A program made the translations under genes and the position numbers. A stretch of 64,000 bases of DNA, taken from positions 33,750 through 97,749 of the forward strand of contig NZ_VORR01000011.1 in assembly GCF_007997085.1 (NCBI RefSeq), in the 5' to 3' direction. Positions 36,575 to 47,004 of this stretch are shown piece after piece. The stretch comes from Polaribacter sp. IC066. Its GTDB lineage: Bacteria; Bacteroidota; Bacteroidia; Flavobacteriales; Flavobacteriaceae. How positions within the stretch are numbered: position 1 is the first letter of the stretch; the number at the start of each line of letters is the position of its first letter. The notes below the pieces were generated by a model. It was not told where the DNA came from, did not search any database, and worked only from the letters and a program-made list of their open reading frames with translations.

Positions 36575-38989
36575 CTATTTTTTAACAATTTTTTTATTAG
36601 TTATATTTCCAAGACTATCTTCTAATTGAAGAATATAAAGCCCTTTAGAAAGGGATCTTAAGTCTAAACTTAATTTAGTTCTATTTTCAGTTGATTTTGG
36701 ATTATTTAACATTACTTTACCCAATAAACTATAAACTGTTGCATTTTTAATACTAGTTTTGCTAGTAATTACAATCTGGTCTAAAGCTGGGTTTGGAAAA
36801 ACTTTAAAATCATTTGTTGCAACATCATCAACAGATAGTTGATTATTTATAACTAATTGTGGACGATCAGCTACATAAAAACTATTCATAGAATAGTACG
36901 TATTCACATTACTGCCCACAGCTATAAGAGCTAAACTTATAATACCATCTCCACTTTTTTGAGTATTTACCTCTGTTGTTACATCAAATTCTATAAATTC
37001 TCCAACAACTGGCAAAGCTTTGGTTTCTATTGGCGAACCTACTGGATTTGGAGCACCATTACCAATTATTGTGTCATCATTCCAAGTATCAATTGCAACA
37101 GAAAATAACATATTACTAACTACATCAGTACTTTTGGATTTAACTTTTAAACGTAACTTCGCAGAACTAATTGTTTGTGTAATATCCGATAAGTGAAATT
37201 TAAGATAACCTCTCTTTTGTTGATTAGCCATTTCTGTGATAACTATTTCATCACCTCTACCGTTATTGATTGTTCTATCATCTGCCAAAGGACCTAAAGT
37301 AATAAAAGCATCTTCATCTTCTTGTTTGGTTATAGGGTTGCCTAATTCACCATTGCCTTTCCAGTCAGCTAACATGTCATAGATGTTTCCTGCTTTTTGT
37401 TCTGGAATTGCAATATTATCTACGGCTTGAGTGCCCAAACGATCTTCTAATTGTTGTAAATAAATACTTCTTGGAGTCGTAACTGGTTGGTTTCTTAGCT
37501 CTATAAAACCATTTCCGGAATGTCCGCCACCAGGGCCACCACTAATGTTACCAATTCCCCAGTTTCTAGATCCTGGAGGACTCGCTACCCTTATACCACT
37601 TTTGTAGGATGCAAGGTTCCAAAACAGCGTTTGTGCACCAGCCCAACCATGACCTGTACCCGACCAACCTCTATTCCAAACTCGCATTTCACCTCCTCTA
37701 ATATTGTCAAACAACAAACCTGTTGCCCATCTGTGGTGAGGTCCTATATCACTATGTGTATCTGCAGCATAACTATCTACAAAGGCATTAGGGCCCGTAA
37801 CTGCTGATCCTGTAGCATAATCATGTCTACCTTCATTTGTATAACATCTTATAAACAAATTACCCGTTCCGCTATTAATAGTAAATCCATATCTTCTACC
37901 TCCAGTAATTACAGATTTATAGTCGATACAAGCAGTGTCTTCAACGGTAGTGAAATTTGAGTTATTTATCCTTACAGCAGCATACCCAAAAAACTGAGCA
38001 GTCACTTTTTTAACCCAAGAATTTTCAGTTTTATTAATGTCAATTGCTGACCAGCCATGCAATTCATCCGTAGCCGTTTTAAAATAAGATTCGATTCTTA
38101 AATTCTCAACTCCAATATTCTCGGCTCTACCATCAGCAGTAGCCTTTGAAACTGTACCACCCCCATATTTAGTTTCCATAACATCTACTATTGGCAAATC
38201 TATGGTAAGTGTATTTCCTGATTTAGCTGTAATAATACGTTTATGATCTAAGGTATAGTAACTAGTTGTCCAGCCATTACATGACCCAGCTGGGCGGCCT
38301 TTGCACAAAGTTGCTTCATCCATCCCTAACTCATTAATCCAAGTTTGATTTACAGTTCTTTTTATCGATATAAGATCTCCCACTGCAAAACCAGAGCCAT
38401 CAACAACGTTAAAGCTTTTGGTACCAACGGGTACATAAGCATCTGAAATGCGTACGTCAGTACCTGAAACCTCATCCAAGCCCCTTGCTGACGGATTACC
38501 TAAAGAAAGAAAGGTATGATTATACTTTGCAGCAGCATGGAGCACAGTGCCATTTCTACCTTGCCCTTCTCCTCTAAGTACGATACCACTTTTTTGAATC
38601 GTCAATCTACCGTTAACAATGTAGTTGCCTGCCTTTAATAAAATAGTTCCTCGAAACCCATTAGCATCTGGTTCCGCACTCTCTAGGGCATCTATTGCGC
38701 TTTGTATCTGAAATCTATTATCGCCATCTAGTGCATTTAATGTGGTAACAACTGGCACATCTGGCAAAGCAACACCACCTTGTTTGTAACCAGCATGCGA
38801 AAAATCTGGTATTACATTTACTGCATTTGTTTGTCCTTCATTGGCATAAGGCGTGTAGGTTAACTTCCCATTATCCATATACACTAGGCTGCTCGTATTG
38901 CCTTGTGCATTTATCGAAGTTGTAGACAAGAAAAACAAGCCAACAACTGCACATAATTTAAAAATTAAGTGTTGTTTCATATTTATCAT
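36575..38989 (-). CDS. Secreted beta-helix protein with CBM96-like and T9SS domains (putative polysaccharide lyase)
   Basis: 804 residues. Signal peptide about 4-28. The catalytic-type part (about 85-530) looks like a right-handed parallel beta-helix of the pectate-lyase superfamily (QSAIDALESAEPDANGFRGT, ILLKAGNYIVNGRLTI, GIVLRGEGQGRNGTVL, then VTAQFFGYAAVRINNSNFTT and conserved DTHSDIGPHHRWATGLLFDN). A DNRLRE/CBM96-like beta-sandwich follows (about 560-705, TKQEDEDAFITLGPLADDRT, YLKFHLSDI), then a T9SS type A domain (about 730-804). It is probably exported to the cell surface to start polymer breakdown. I cannot assign a CAZy PL or GH family; the His- and Asp-rich stretch around residue 415 is a candidate active site. 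It follows the esterase gene by 30 bp in one transcript. Confidence 0.8.
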   Translation of the reverse strand: MINMKQHLIFKLCAVVGLFFLSTTSINAQGNTSSLVYMDNGKLTYTPYANEGQTNAVNVIPDFSHAGYKQGGVALPDVPVVTTLNALDGDNRFQIQSAIDALESAEPDANGFRGTILLKAGNYIVNGRLTIQKSGIVLRGEGQGRNGTVLHAAAKYNHTFLSLGNPSARGLDEVSGTDVRISDAYVPVGTKSFNVVDGSGFAVGDLISIKRTVNQTWINELGMDEATLCKGRPAGSCNGWTTSYYTLDHKRIITAKSGNTLTIDLPIVDVMETKYGGGTVSKATADGRAENIGVENLRIESYFKTATDELHGWSAIDINKTENSWVKKVTAQFFGYAAVRINNSNFTTVEDTACIDYKSVITGGRRYGFTINSGTGNLFIRCYTNEGRHDYATGSAVTGPNAFVDSYAADTHSDIGPHHRWATGLLFDNIRGGEMRVWNRGWSGTGHGWAGAQTLFWNLASYKSGIRVASPPGSRNWGIGNISGGPGGGHSGNGFIELRNQPVTTPRSIYLQQLEDRLGTQAVDNIAIPEQKAGNIYDMLADWKGNGELGNPITKQEDEDAFITLGPLADDRTINNGRGDEIVITEMANQQKRGYLKFHLSDITQTISSAKLRLKVKSKSTDVVSNMLFSVAIDTWNDDTIIGNGAPNPVGSPIETKALPVVGEFIEFDVTTEVNTQKSGDGIISLALIAVGSNVNTYYSMNSFYVADRPQLVINNQLSVDDVATNDFKVFPNPALDQIVITSKTSIKNATVYSLLGKVMLNNPKSTENRTKLSLDLRSLSKGLYILQLEDSLGNITNKKIVKK

Positions 38990-39019
38990 TTTTTATTTAT
39001 TTATTCAAATTTAAAGTTA

Positions 39020-40447
39020 TTATTCTAACCAATTGTCTGTTCTAAAAGGAGAAACGGGTAGTTTTCCAAGGCTATACAATGAGCCTTCAATACAATCTTG
39101 AAATCCATACCTAACAGCTACTGGTTCTAGAACATTTTCGCTATAAACGGTAAGTGTTTGCTTCGCATCAATAATTACTTTTGCAGGATAAAAAACCCCG
39201 TCACTAGCTGCAATTGTAAAACCATTAATTTCTTTACCGAAACTTGATAAGCCTGAATTTATATCTAATCCAAAATCAAAAGAAATTATAATTTTATTTT
39301 TTTCTACTTCCATAGATTTATAAACGGGACTCTTAAACCATATTCCTGTATAACCATATTGTTTTGCAAGGGCCCAATAAGATAATCTGTTTGCTATAGT
39401 TTCTTTTTCTGCTGGATGAATATCATTGCAGTTCCCCACATCTGAGGTTACTACTAAACCAGAGTTTGGTATTTCTTCGGATGCTTTTAATTGTGCTTCT
39501 CGAATAAGTGCTACCTTAAATTTTGACGATTTACTACGTTTTTCGTAGGCATAAGGTGCTATTTGTACAAAATAAAAGGGCAAAGTAGTATCTGCCCATT
39601 GATTTCTCCAGGATTTAACTAAAGAGTTCATGTAATTTTTATACAATTCTGGTTTTTCTTGATCACGATTAGATTCACCTTGATACCATAGAAATCCTTT
39701 TATTTTAAAGTCTTTAAATGGGTGAATCATGCCATTAAAAATTTGAGAAGGAGTTCTTCTTTTGTATGGCTTATCTTCAAGTACTTTTGAAATTTTAATA
39801 TCGTCATATTCTAACAGAATCTCCTGAGACATCCAAGCTTCTATTTTTGTTCCTCCCCATGCAGATGAAATAATACCAATAGGAACTTTAATTTTCTCCT
39901 GTATATTTTTAGCAAATATATAACCAATAGCACTAAAATTTTGAACAGAAGTTGCATTCGCCTCTTCCCAAGTGCCAATCACATCAGTATCTGGTTTTAA
40001 TGTACCTTTTCTTTCTGTATCAAAAAGTCTGATGTTTGGATTTTTAGAATCTAGAAGAAACTGGTTTGAATTGTTTATGGGCGAATTGTTAACTCCTTTC
40101 ATAGGCATTTCCATGTTAGACTGCCCAGAACAAAACCACACTTCACCCACTAAAACATTAGTATAATGTAAAAAACTTGTCCCTTTTATTTTTAGGTCTT
40201 GTTTTAAAAAAGATCCTGCTGGTGTTTCAAATTCAATTCTCCAAGTACCATCAAGGTTTGTTGTGGTCGCTTTGTCTACGCCCCAGCTAGTTACTAATTT
40301 TACTGTAACCTCCGGTTTATCTTCTCCCCAAATAGCAACAGTGTTATTTTGTTGCAATACCATATTGTTTCCAAAAAAAGTAGGAGTAGTGGTTTGTGCA
40401 CAAATAAAACCTGACACAAAAAATAGTATAAAAGCTAAATTTCTCAA
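39020..40447 (-). CDS. Sialate O-acetylesterase-type carbohydrate esterase (SASA)
   Basis: 475 residues, the usual length of the long family form. Signal peptide about 1-18. The N-terminal beta domain (about 19-100) starts TPTFFGNNMVLQQNNTVAIW, and the SGNH hydrolase core has WFCSGQSNMEMPM (Ser110), GIISSAWGGTKIEAWM, GFLWYQGESN and DVGNCNDIHPAEK (Asp/His). It removes acetyl groups from sugar hydroxyls. It is co-transcribed with the beta-helix protein and likely clears acetyl groups that would block the lyase or the GH88 step. Confidence 0.9.
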   Translation of the reverse strand: MRNLAFILFFVSGFICAQTTTPTFFGNNMVLQQNNTVAIWGEDKPEVTVKLVTSWGVDKATTTNLDGTWRIEFETPAGSFLKQDLKIKGTSFLHYTNVLVGEVWFCSGQSNMEMPMKGVNNSPINNSNQFLLDSKNPNIRLFDTERKGTLKPDTDVIGTWEEANATSVQNFSAIGYIFAKNIQEKIKVPIGIISSAWGGTKIEAWMSQEILLEYDDIKISKVLEDKPYKRRTPSQIFNGMIHPFKDFKIKGFLWYQGESNRDQEKPELYKNYMNSLVKSWRNQWADTTLPFYFVQIAPYAYEKRSKSSKFKVALIREAQLKASEEIPNSGLVVTSDVGNCNDIHPAEKETIANRLSYWALAKQYGYTGIWFKSPVYKSMEVEKNKIIISFDFGLDINSGLSSFGKEINGFTIAASDGVFYPAKVIIDAKQTLTVYSENVLEPVAVRYGFQDCIEGSLYSLGKLPVSPFRTDNWLE

Positions 40448-40620
40448 TTGATGTTTATTTTTAATTTATTTCTTTGTCAAAAATAAGACTATCAATCGAT
40501 TTCAAAATCTTAAAAATAGTATGTAAAAATTTATCTTTCTATTTTAAACACTAATTTACCGATTGTACATGATGCATCTCATCCTAAAGAGATCTTTAGT
40601 TTAAGATCAAAATCATGAGT

Positions 40621-43600
40621 TTATAAATTCGAAAACTTATTAGCATATTGAGTAGGAGTTATTCCATACTTTTCTTTAAAACACATACTAAAGTACTTTG
40701 GCTTATTAAATCCTACCTTATAACAAACATCAGATACATTCATTTTATGACTCTCTAATAATTTTGCTGCAGCTTTTAATCTTACTTCAAAAATAAATTT
40801 GCTTGGGGTTAAATTAGTCCACGTTTTAATTTTTGTAAATAATATAGACCTACTCACACCTAATTCTGAAGAGAAATAAGCAACATCGAAATCTTGGTTA
40901 GAAATATTTTTCTCTACAATTTCAAAAGCTTTTTTAAGAAGTTCTTCGTCCAAAGGAGTAATTTCAATATCGCTTGGAATTAAGGTGTTTTCGCTGAAAA
41001 ATTTTTGCTTCAATACTGCTTTCGATTTTAATAAATTTTTAATTCTTAGTTTAAATTCTTTTATATTAAAGGGTTTACTAATATAATCATCTGCTCCACT
41101 CTCTAGCCCTTCAAACTTATAAATCAATGAGGTTCTAGAGGTTAATAAAATTACAGGAATATGGCTAGTTAATTCATTGTTTTTAATCAAAGAGCATAAT
41201 TCTGTACCTACCATTTCTGGCATAATTACATCACTAATTATTAAGTCTGGAAAGTGTTTTAGTGCTATTTTCATAGCTACTTTTCCGTTTTCTGCAACAA
41301 GTACATTATAGTCTTCTTTTAATAAGTTTTTCAAAAAAGATCGTAATTTATTGTTGTCTTCAACTAAAAGTATGGTGTTTTTATTCCCGTCTGTTAAAAG
41401 ATCTTTCAAATCTTCTTTTGGTGTTTCATATTCACTAATAAGCTGATCTTCATATTGAGAAACATCGTCACTGATTATAAAGTCTTTTAAAATATCATTT
41501 CCTGAAAGATGTTCCTTTCCTAATGGCAATAAAATATTAAAAGCTACTCCTAAACCTTTATTGTTTTTAACACTAATGTTCCCTTTATGAAGGTTTACTA
41601 TGTTTTTAGCAATAGATAATCCAATACCAGTTCCTTTATTATAATTTTTTTGAGAATTACTGTCTAAAGGGATTTCAAAAAAGCGCTCAAAAACTTTGTC
41701 TATATATTTTTCTGAAATACCTACACCAGTATCTTCAAGTTTAATACTAACTTCATTTTCTCCTTTTGTAATTTCTAAAGAAATATGCCCACCTTGAGGA
41801 GTATATCTAAAAGCATTCGAAATTAAATTATAAAATACTTGCTCCAATTTAGATCGATCATAGAAAACTAAAATCTCTTCATGACTTGTTTTAAAAGTAT
41901 AAGTGTATTTACCATTTTTAGCAAACTCAGTAAAAGCTAAAAACAACTCTTTTAAAAACTTTACAGCATTTCCTTCTGCTGCTTGCAGCTCTAATTGATT
42001 GGTTTCTAGCTTCCTAAAATCCATTAATCTATTAATGAGTTGTAATAAATTATTCGCACTGCTTTCAATAGTTAACAACTTCTTGTATAAGATATTACTA
42101 CCACGAAAATCTGATAAAATTTGTTGTAAAGGCCCTGAAATTAAGGTTAAAGGTGTTCTAAAGTCATGTGCAATATTAGTAAATAATTGTAGCTTTGCTT
42201 GATGTATTTCTTTGATTTTTTCTGATTTAATAGATTCTAATTGAAGTTGATTTTTTAATTTCTCTTTAGATTTCATAATCCAAATTAAACCATAAATTGA
42301 TATTCCAATTAATAATGCATAAAGCATATATGCCCAATAACTTTTCCAAGTTGATGGTTTTACAATAATTTTTAATGTTGTTGGTTTTGTGTTCCAAATA
42401 CCATCATTATTTGCGCCTTTTACCTCAAATAAGTAGCTACCCGCTTCTTGAATGGTATAAACAGCTTCTGTATTTTTTGTTGTGGTCCAATTATTATCTA
42501 AACCTATTAATCTATAAGAATATTGATTATTACTAGGGTTTATGAAATTTGGTATTGAAAAATTTATAGAAAAATTTGCTTTATCATAATTTAATGTAAG
42601 TTCTTTTGTGTGTGTAATATTTTCTTTTAAAACACCATTTTCCTTATTTATTTTTACTGAATTATTTTGTATTTTAAAATCTGTTAGTAACACTTGTGGC
42701 GCATAATCATTAATTGTAATATCATTAGAATTAAATGTTGTAACACCAGATAAACCACCAAAATAAAATTGAGAATCTCCTACTTTTGAGCTTGCATTGT
42801 TATAAAATTCATTATCTGTAGGTCCTTTATTTTGATTGTAAAGCGTACTTTCATTTGTTGCTATATTCAATTTAATTAGTCCTTGATTTGTGGCCATCCA
42901 TAGATTATTCAAATCATCCTCTAAAATACTTTGAATTCCTGTTACGCGTTTATTATTTATCTCTAATTTAATAGAAACAAAATCATTATTTTTCAGTTTA
43001 AAAAGTCCTTTTTCTTTTGTACCAACCCAAATAATACCATTGGCATCTTGAAGAATAGACAAAATATAATGACCGTATCCTAATTTAGCATCATTAAAAT
43101 AACTAATTACTTTTCCTTTGGAGTCTAATTTTTTAAGACCTCTAGTAGTGCCAGACCAAATATTTTCTTCTTTATCTATTAAAACGGATCGAATATAATT
43201 CCCGGATAAAGGATTACTATCTATACCATCAAATTTATATTCTTTAACTTTTTTAGTAGTTAAATTATATCTCACCAAACCTTTGCCAAAAGTACCCAGC
43301 CATATATTTTGGGAAGTATCTTCCTTTATAGCGTAAACAGTGGTGGCTTTTAAATATTCATTAATTTGATCTGATAAAATGGTAGTGTCAAAACGTTGAG
43401 TATCTAGATTAAAAACAGAAATACCACCTGCTAATTTCCCTATCCAAAGTTTATTATTCTTTGATATTAGTAACGATTTTATGCTGTTACTATTTAAGCC
43501 TTTGTAATCTTCATCTTCTAAATAGGTAAAGCTATCGTTACTTGTATTATAGACATTAACTCCACCACCTTCCGTACCAAAGAAAATAGTATTTTTATAA

Positions 43601-44697
43601 TTTTCTATTGAACTTACTACTTTATTATTTAGGCCTTTACCGTACGGTTTCTTGCTAATATTTGAAAAATTTATATTTGCTATATCCCAAATGTCTATAC
43701 CTCCAAAATAACTTCCAATCCAGATAGATCCTTTTTTATCTTTAAATAAAGCTCTTACAGAATTATTACTTAAACTTCTTGCATCATCGGTATTATTTTT
43801 TAGTAGCGTTATCTCTTTGTTTCTGTTTATAACCTGAATTCCATTATAAGTACTTACCCATAATTGTCCTTTATTATCAAGCGTTAATTTTTTAGAGTTT
43901 AAATTGATGTTTTTTAAATCTTGTAATTCAATATAAGTTGTTAATTTTTTTGAGGTAGTATTGTACTCTAAAATATTTTCATCTTGTGTGGCTATAAGTA
44001 TTTGATTATTTGAGCGTTCTAAAATATCAGAAATAAACAAGCCTTCACTACCTGCAACTCTCTTAAATATAAAGTCACCATTGTTTTTATTAGTTAATTC
44101 ATTTAAGCCAAGTGCAGTACCAACAAAAATTACACCATTTTTGGATTCGAAAATAGTGCTAATTTGATTGTTAGAAATACTATTTTTGCTTTTAGTCTTT
44201 ACAAAATTTTTAAAGGAATCTGTTGCCTTATCATAGACCGAAATTCCTAAAGAAGTACCTACCCAGATTTCACCATTAGATATTAATTTAATTGTAAAAA
44301 TTTTATTATTAGTTAAAGAGGAAGTGCTATCTACACTATTAAAATAACGCTTAAAAGTATTGGTTTTTGGATTATATCTATTTAGACCACTCTGAGTGCC
44401 TACCCAAATAAAACCATCGTTATCTTCTTCTATTGCAAGAATGTCATTATTACTAATTGATAGTGGGTTATCAATTTCATTTCTGTAAACTGTAAAGGTG
44501 TTGCCATCGTACTTGTTTAGGCCATCTCTTGTGCCAATCCAAATTTGACCAAATTTATCTTGATTAAAAGCGATTACTGAACTTTGGGAAAGTCCATCTG
44601 AGTTTGATAATTTTTCAAAAATATAGTCTCTTGATTGTGAGAAACTAGTATTAAAAAAAAATATGAATAAAATAATTGAACTATAAATATTTCGCAT
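40621..44697 (-). CDS. Hybrid two-component sensor-regulator (HTCS) with AraC output domain
   Basis: 1358 residues. Order: signal peptide (1-20); two beta-propellers of Reg_prop repeats (about 25-690, recurrent (I/L)W(I/V)GT motifs); Y_Y_Y domain (about 730-805) ending WNTKPTTLKI; one transmembrane helix (about 812-830); HisKA with IAHDFRTPLTLISG (phospho-His, about 860); HATPase with NLISNAFRYTP, DTGVGIS and GTGIGLSIAK; receiver domain with LIISDVIMPEM (phospho-Asp, about 1155); and a C-terminal AraC HTH (about 1255-1355, SDVCYKVGFNKPKYFSMCFKEKYGITP). The periplasmic propellers normally bind an oligosaccharide of the target polymer and switch on the polysaccharide locus. It lies alone between the esterase operon and the dead GH88. 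Confidence 0.95.
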   Translation of the reverse strand: MRNIYSSIILFIFFFNTSFSQSRDYIFEKLSNSDGLSQSSVIAFNQDKFGQIWIGTRDGLNKYDGNTFTVYRNEIDNPLSISNNDILAIEEDNDGFIWVGTQSGLNRYNPKTNTFKRYFNSVDSTSSLTNNKIFTIKLISNGEIWVGTSLGISVYDKATDSFKNFVKTKSKNSISNNQISTIFESKNGVIFVGTALGLNELTNKNNGDFIFKRVAGSEGLFISDILERSNNQILIATQDENILEYNTTSKKLTTYIELQDLKNINLNSKKLTLDNKGQLWVSTYNGIQVINRNKEITLLKNNTDDARSLSNNSVRALFKDKKGSIWIGSYFGGIDIWDIANINFSNISKKPYGKGLNNKVVSSIENYKNTIFFGTEGGGVNVYNTSNDSFTYLEDEDYKGLNSNSIKSLLISKNNKLWIGKLAGGISVFNLDTQRFDTTILSDQINEYLKATTVYAIKEDTSQNIWLGTFGKGLVRYNLTTKKVKEYKFDGIDSNPLSGNYIRSVLIDKEENIWSGTTRGLKKLDSKGKVISYFNDAKLGYGHYILSILQDANGIIWVGTKEKGLFKLKNNDFVSIKLEINNKRVTGIQSILEDDLNNLWMATNQGLIKLNIATNESTLYNQNKGPTDNEFYNNASSKVGDSQFYFGGLSGVTTFNSNDITINDYAPQVLLTDFKIQNNSVKINKENGVLKENITHTKELTLNYDKANFSINFSIPNFINPSNNQYSYRLIGLDNNWTTTKNTEAVYTIQEAGSYLFEVKGANNDGIWNTKPTTLKIIVKPSTWKSYWAYMLYALLIGISIYGLIWIMKSKEKLKNQLQLESIKSEKIKEIHQAKLQLFTNIAHDFRTPLTLISGPLQQILSDFRGSNILYKKLLTIESSANNLLQLINRLMDFRKLETNQLELQAAEGNAVKFLKELFLAFTEFAKNGKYTYTFKTSHEEILVFYDRSKLEQVFYNLISNAFRYTPQGGHISLEITKGENEVSIKLEDTGVGISEKYIDKVFERFFEIPLDSNSQKNYNKGTGIGLSIAKNIVNLHKGNISVKNNKGLGVAFNILLPLGKEHLSGNDILKDFIISDDVSQYEDQLISEYETPKEDLKDLLTDGNKNTILLVEDNNKLRSFLKNLLKEDYNVLVAENGKVAMKIALKHFPDLIISDVIMPEMVGTELCSLIKNNELTSHIPVILLTSRTSLIYKFEGLESGADDYISKPFNIKEFKLRIKNLLKSKAVLKQKFFSENTLIPSDIEITPLDEELLKKAFEIVEKNISNQDFDVAYFSSELGVSRSILFTKIKTWTNLTPSKFIFEVRLKAAAKLLESHKMNVSDVCYKVGFNKPKYFSMCFKEKYGITPTQYANKFSNL

Positions 44698-45128
44698 AAA
44701 AAATATAATATATAACCGTTAATTAAAAGGAATATAATTTCTAAAAAGTTATTTAAACCTTTCCTTTTTGCTAAAAAACTGTCTTTTAAGTTCATTTTTT
44801 TGCTTTTTATTCATCCGTAGCTAGCCTATGTAAGTCAAAAAAGCCATGAAGTATACTAAAAGAGTGTAATTTCTGGTTAAAGATAAAAAGTTTAAATCAC
44901 ATTAATATTAAAAATTTGTAATTTTAATATAATTTCTTTTCTATCTGCAATTTACAAAAAAATACAGGAGAATAAACTTTAATTTAAAAATAACATTTGC
45001 TGTGGTTTATTAATTTTTATAGCAGTCGTTTTTTTATGGTTGTCTAAATTGATTTATGAAACAAACTCAATAACAAAGAATAAACTTGAAAGTTAATAAA
45101 TAGTTTTAAAAGAATTATTTAACAACTA
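44698..45128. other. Promoter region of the hybrid sensor gene
   Basis: 430 bp with no gene. It lacks a recognisable copy of the shared upstream motif, which fits a sensor gene expressed at a constitutive low level. Confidence 0.4.
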
Positions 45129-46255
45129 TTCAATTATGTTCACTATTTTTTTTAGCCTAACTAAAGCTTCTAAATAGTAATAATCAGCATAATTTAAATT
45201 AACATTTATTTCAGAGTTACTAGGATAATAACCAACACTCTAAAGTAGTAAACATTGATATTTACCTTCTTTTGCTAAATATGCATCTGATGAAAGTTCC
45301 TTTAAGAGTTTAACGCCCAATTATAGTATTTTACATTGTTAGTTTGTTCGTAAAGTTCTAAAAATGCCGAGGCTATTAATGCTCCTGCTGATGTATCTTT
45401 TTCTTTTACAGGAATCATTGGAGCGTCAAAATCATAGGATAGATCAACATCTTCTATAAACCTGCTAATACATAAATCTGCTGTTTTTATTGATGCTTCT
45501 AGATATTTTTTATCTCAAGTTTGCTTATACATCATAGAATAACCGTGAATACCACAGTTTTGTCCATATGTATCCATAGTTTTATCAATATAACCTTGAT
45601 ATGTTCTTTTATTAATAACTGCTCCTGTTGCCGGGTTGTATACAACTCCATGATAAAAAGCTCCGTTTTTCATAAAATGATGTTTTAGAGTTGTATTTAC
45701 GTGGCTTATTGCAACCTCTGCCATTTCTTTTGTTCCGTTATTTTTTGATGCCCAAATCAACAGCTTCAGATTCATCATATTATCAATTATTGTAATATGA
45801 TTTGAACCTTTATCCCAAGATTTTATTGCAGCCACATTTGGGTGAAATCTACTGTTTAATGTTTGGGATGTGTTTACAATGATGTCTTTATAGTTATTAT
45901 TTTTTGTTAAGCGATACCCATTTCCAAAACTACAAATACCATAAAACCAGTATTATGTTGACCAGAAAATGTTTGAAGCGAAGACAATGGCGCTGTCCAC
46001 TTTTCTGCTTCCTTTTGCCATTCCTTATTATCTGTGAACTCATACAAATACAAAGGCTTCCTGCAAAAAAATCACTTGTCTAATTTTTAGCATTCACTTG
46101 TAACTATTTGCCATTAATATGACTAATTCTAGGAAACCATTTTTTAATATCTAATGAGTTTGTAGCTTTTAGAAACTGAGTTTCAGCAAAACCTATTGTT
46201 TCTGCTAAATTAAAAGTAACTTGTTCTTTCTTCTCAACTTCTATCTGCGCGCTTA
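45129..46255 (-). pseudogene. Dead GH88 gene (paralogue of 23751-24941)
   Basis: The minus strand matches the intact GH88 over its whole length: EKKEQVTFNLAETIGFAE-like start near 46220, SFGNGYRLTKNNNYKDIIVNTSQTLNSRF (45940-45860), the open piece 45835-45515 with IIDNMMN (second catalytic Asp still present), VYNPATGAVINKRTYQGY, then MYKQT and a decayed C-terminus ending near 45129. At least five stops or frameshifts break it, and the region of the first catalytic Asp is damaged. It directly follows the intact DUF2264 gene, the mirror of the dead DUF2264/intact GH88 pair at 21-25 kb. Confidence 0.88.
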
Positions 46256-47004
46256 CCAAAATCTCAATGTTGCGCTTATTACTTGAATTTAAGAATATTT
46301 ATTTTTGGATTTACCATTTTAAATCATTTAACTTTTTTGAAATGTAAATTTATAATCGTATCTTAAGCTAATAGGTTATATTTTACACTTTTATAAGTAT
46401 CTTAATACCCGTATTTTATACTTAAATACGTGTTTTTTTCGGGCGACAGTAATCTTATATAATGAAAGTTTAGTGATAGGATTCCTTTTTTTAATCATTA
46501 TCAAAATAAAATAATTATGATAACGAGCGCGTTGGATCAAAAAACCGTGTAAATAATTACTAATCCTAAAAATATGATTAACACAAATAGGAAAACTTCA
46601 ATAAATTTAGATTTGAATCTATTATAGTTCATGTAAATCAAATCTAGTTTTAAAATATGGGTTAAAAATTTAAAAAAGGGTAACTAAAAATCCGAATAGT
46701 TATAAAACTGAGTATTGTAATTCTCACTGGTGGGGTGTGAAATTTAAATTTTAAAAAATCATTTTTTATCAGAAAATTTAATTCTAATAACAAATCAAAT
46801 TATTAATTTTTAGTATTTTTTATACTGTTAAATTCTACAAAACTTTTATAATGATAAAAAAAAGAACGAAGAATTTTTTGAAAATATATTCGAACTGGAC
46901 AGACCACCTTTCAGTTTTTGAAAATTTGCGAGATTTTAAGCAGGTTGAAAACTAAATGTGAATTTCTTAAAATTAAATTTTTGTAATGTATTCAAAAAAA
47001 TATT
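46256..47004. other. Gene-free stretch between dead GH88 and DUF2264
   Basis: About 750 bp, very AT-rich, no reading frame and no IS signature recognised. It could hold the decayed remains of an esterase gene at the place where the mirrored left copy has one (22857-23666), but I see no sequence match to support that. Confidence 0.35.

Noticed and set aside
45515..45835. Small intact GH88 gene
   Set aside because: It is only one open piece of a gene whose homology extends on both sides through stops and frameshifts.
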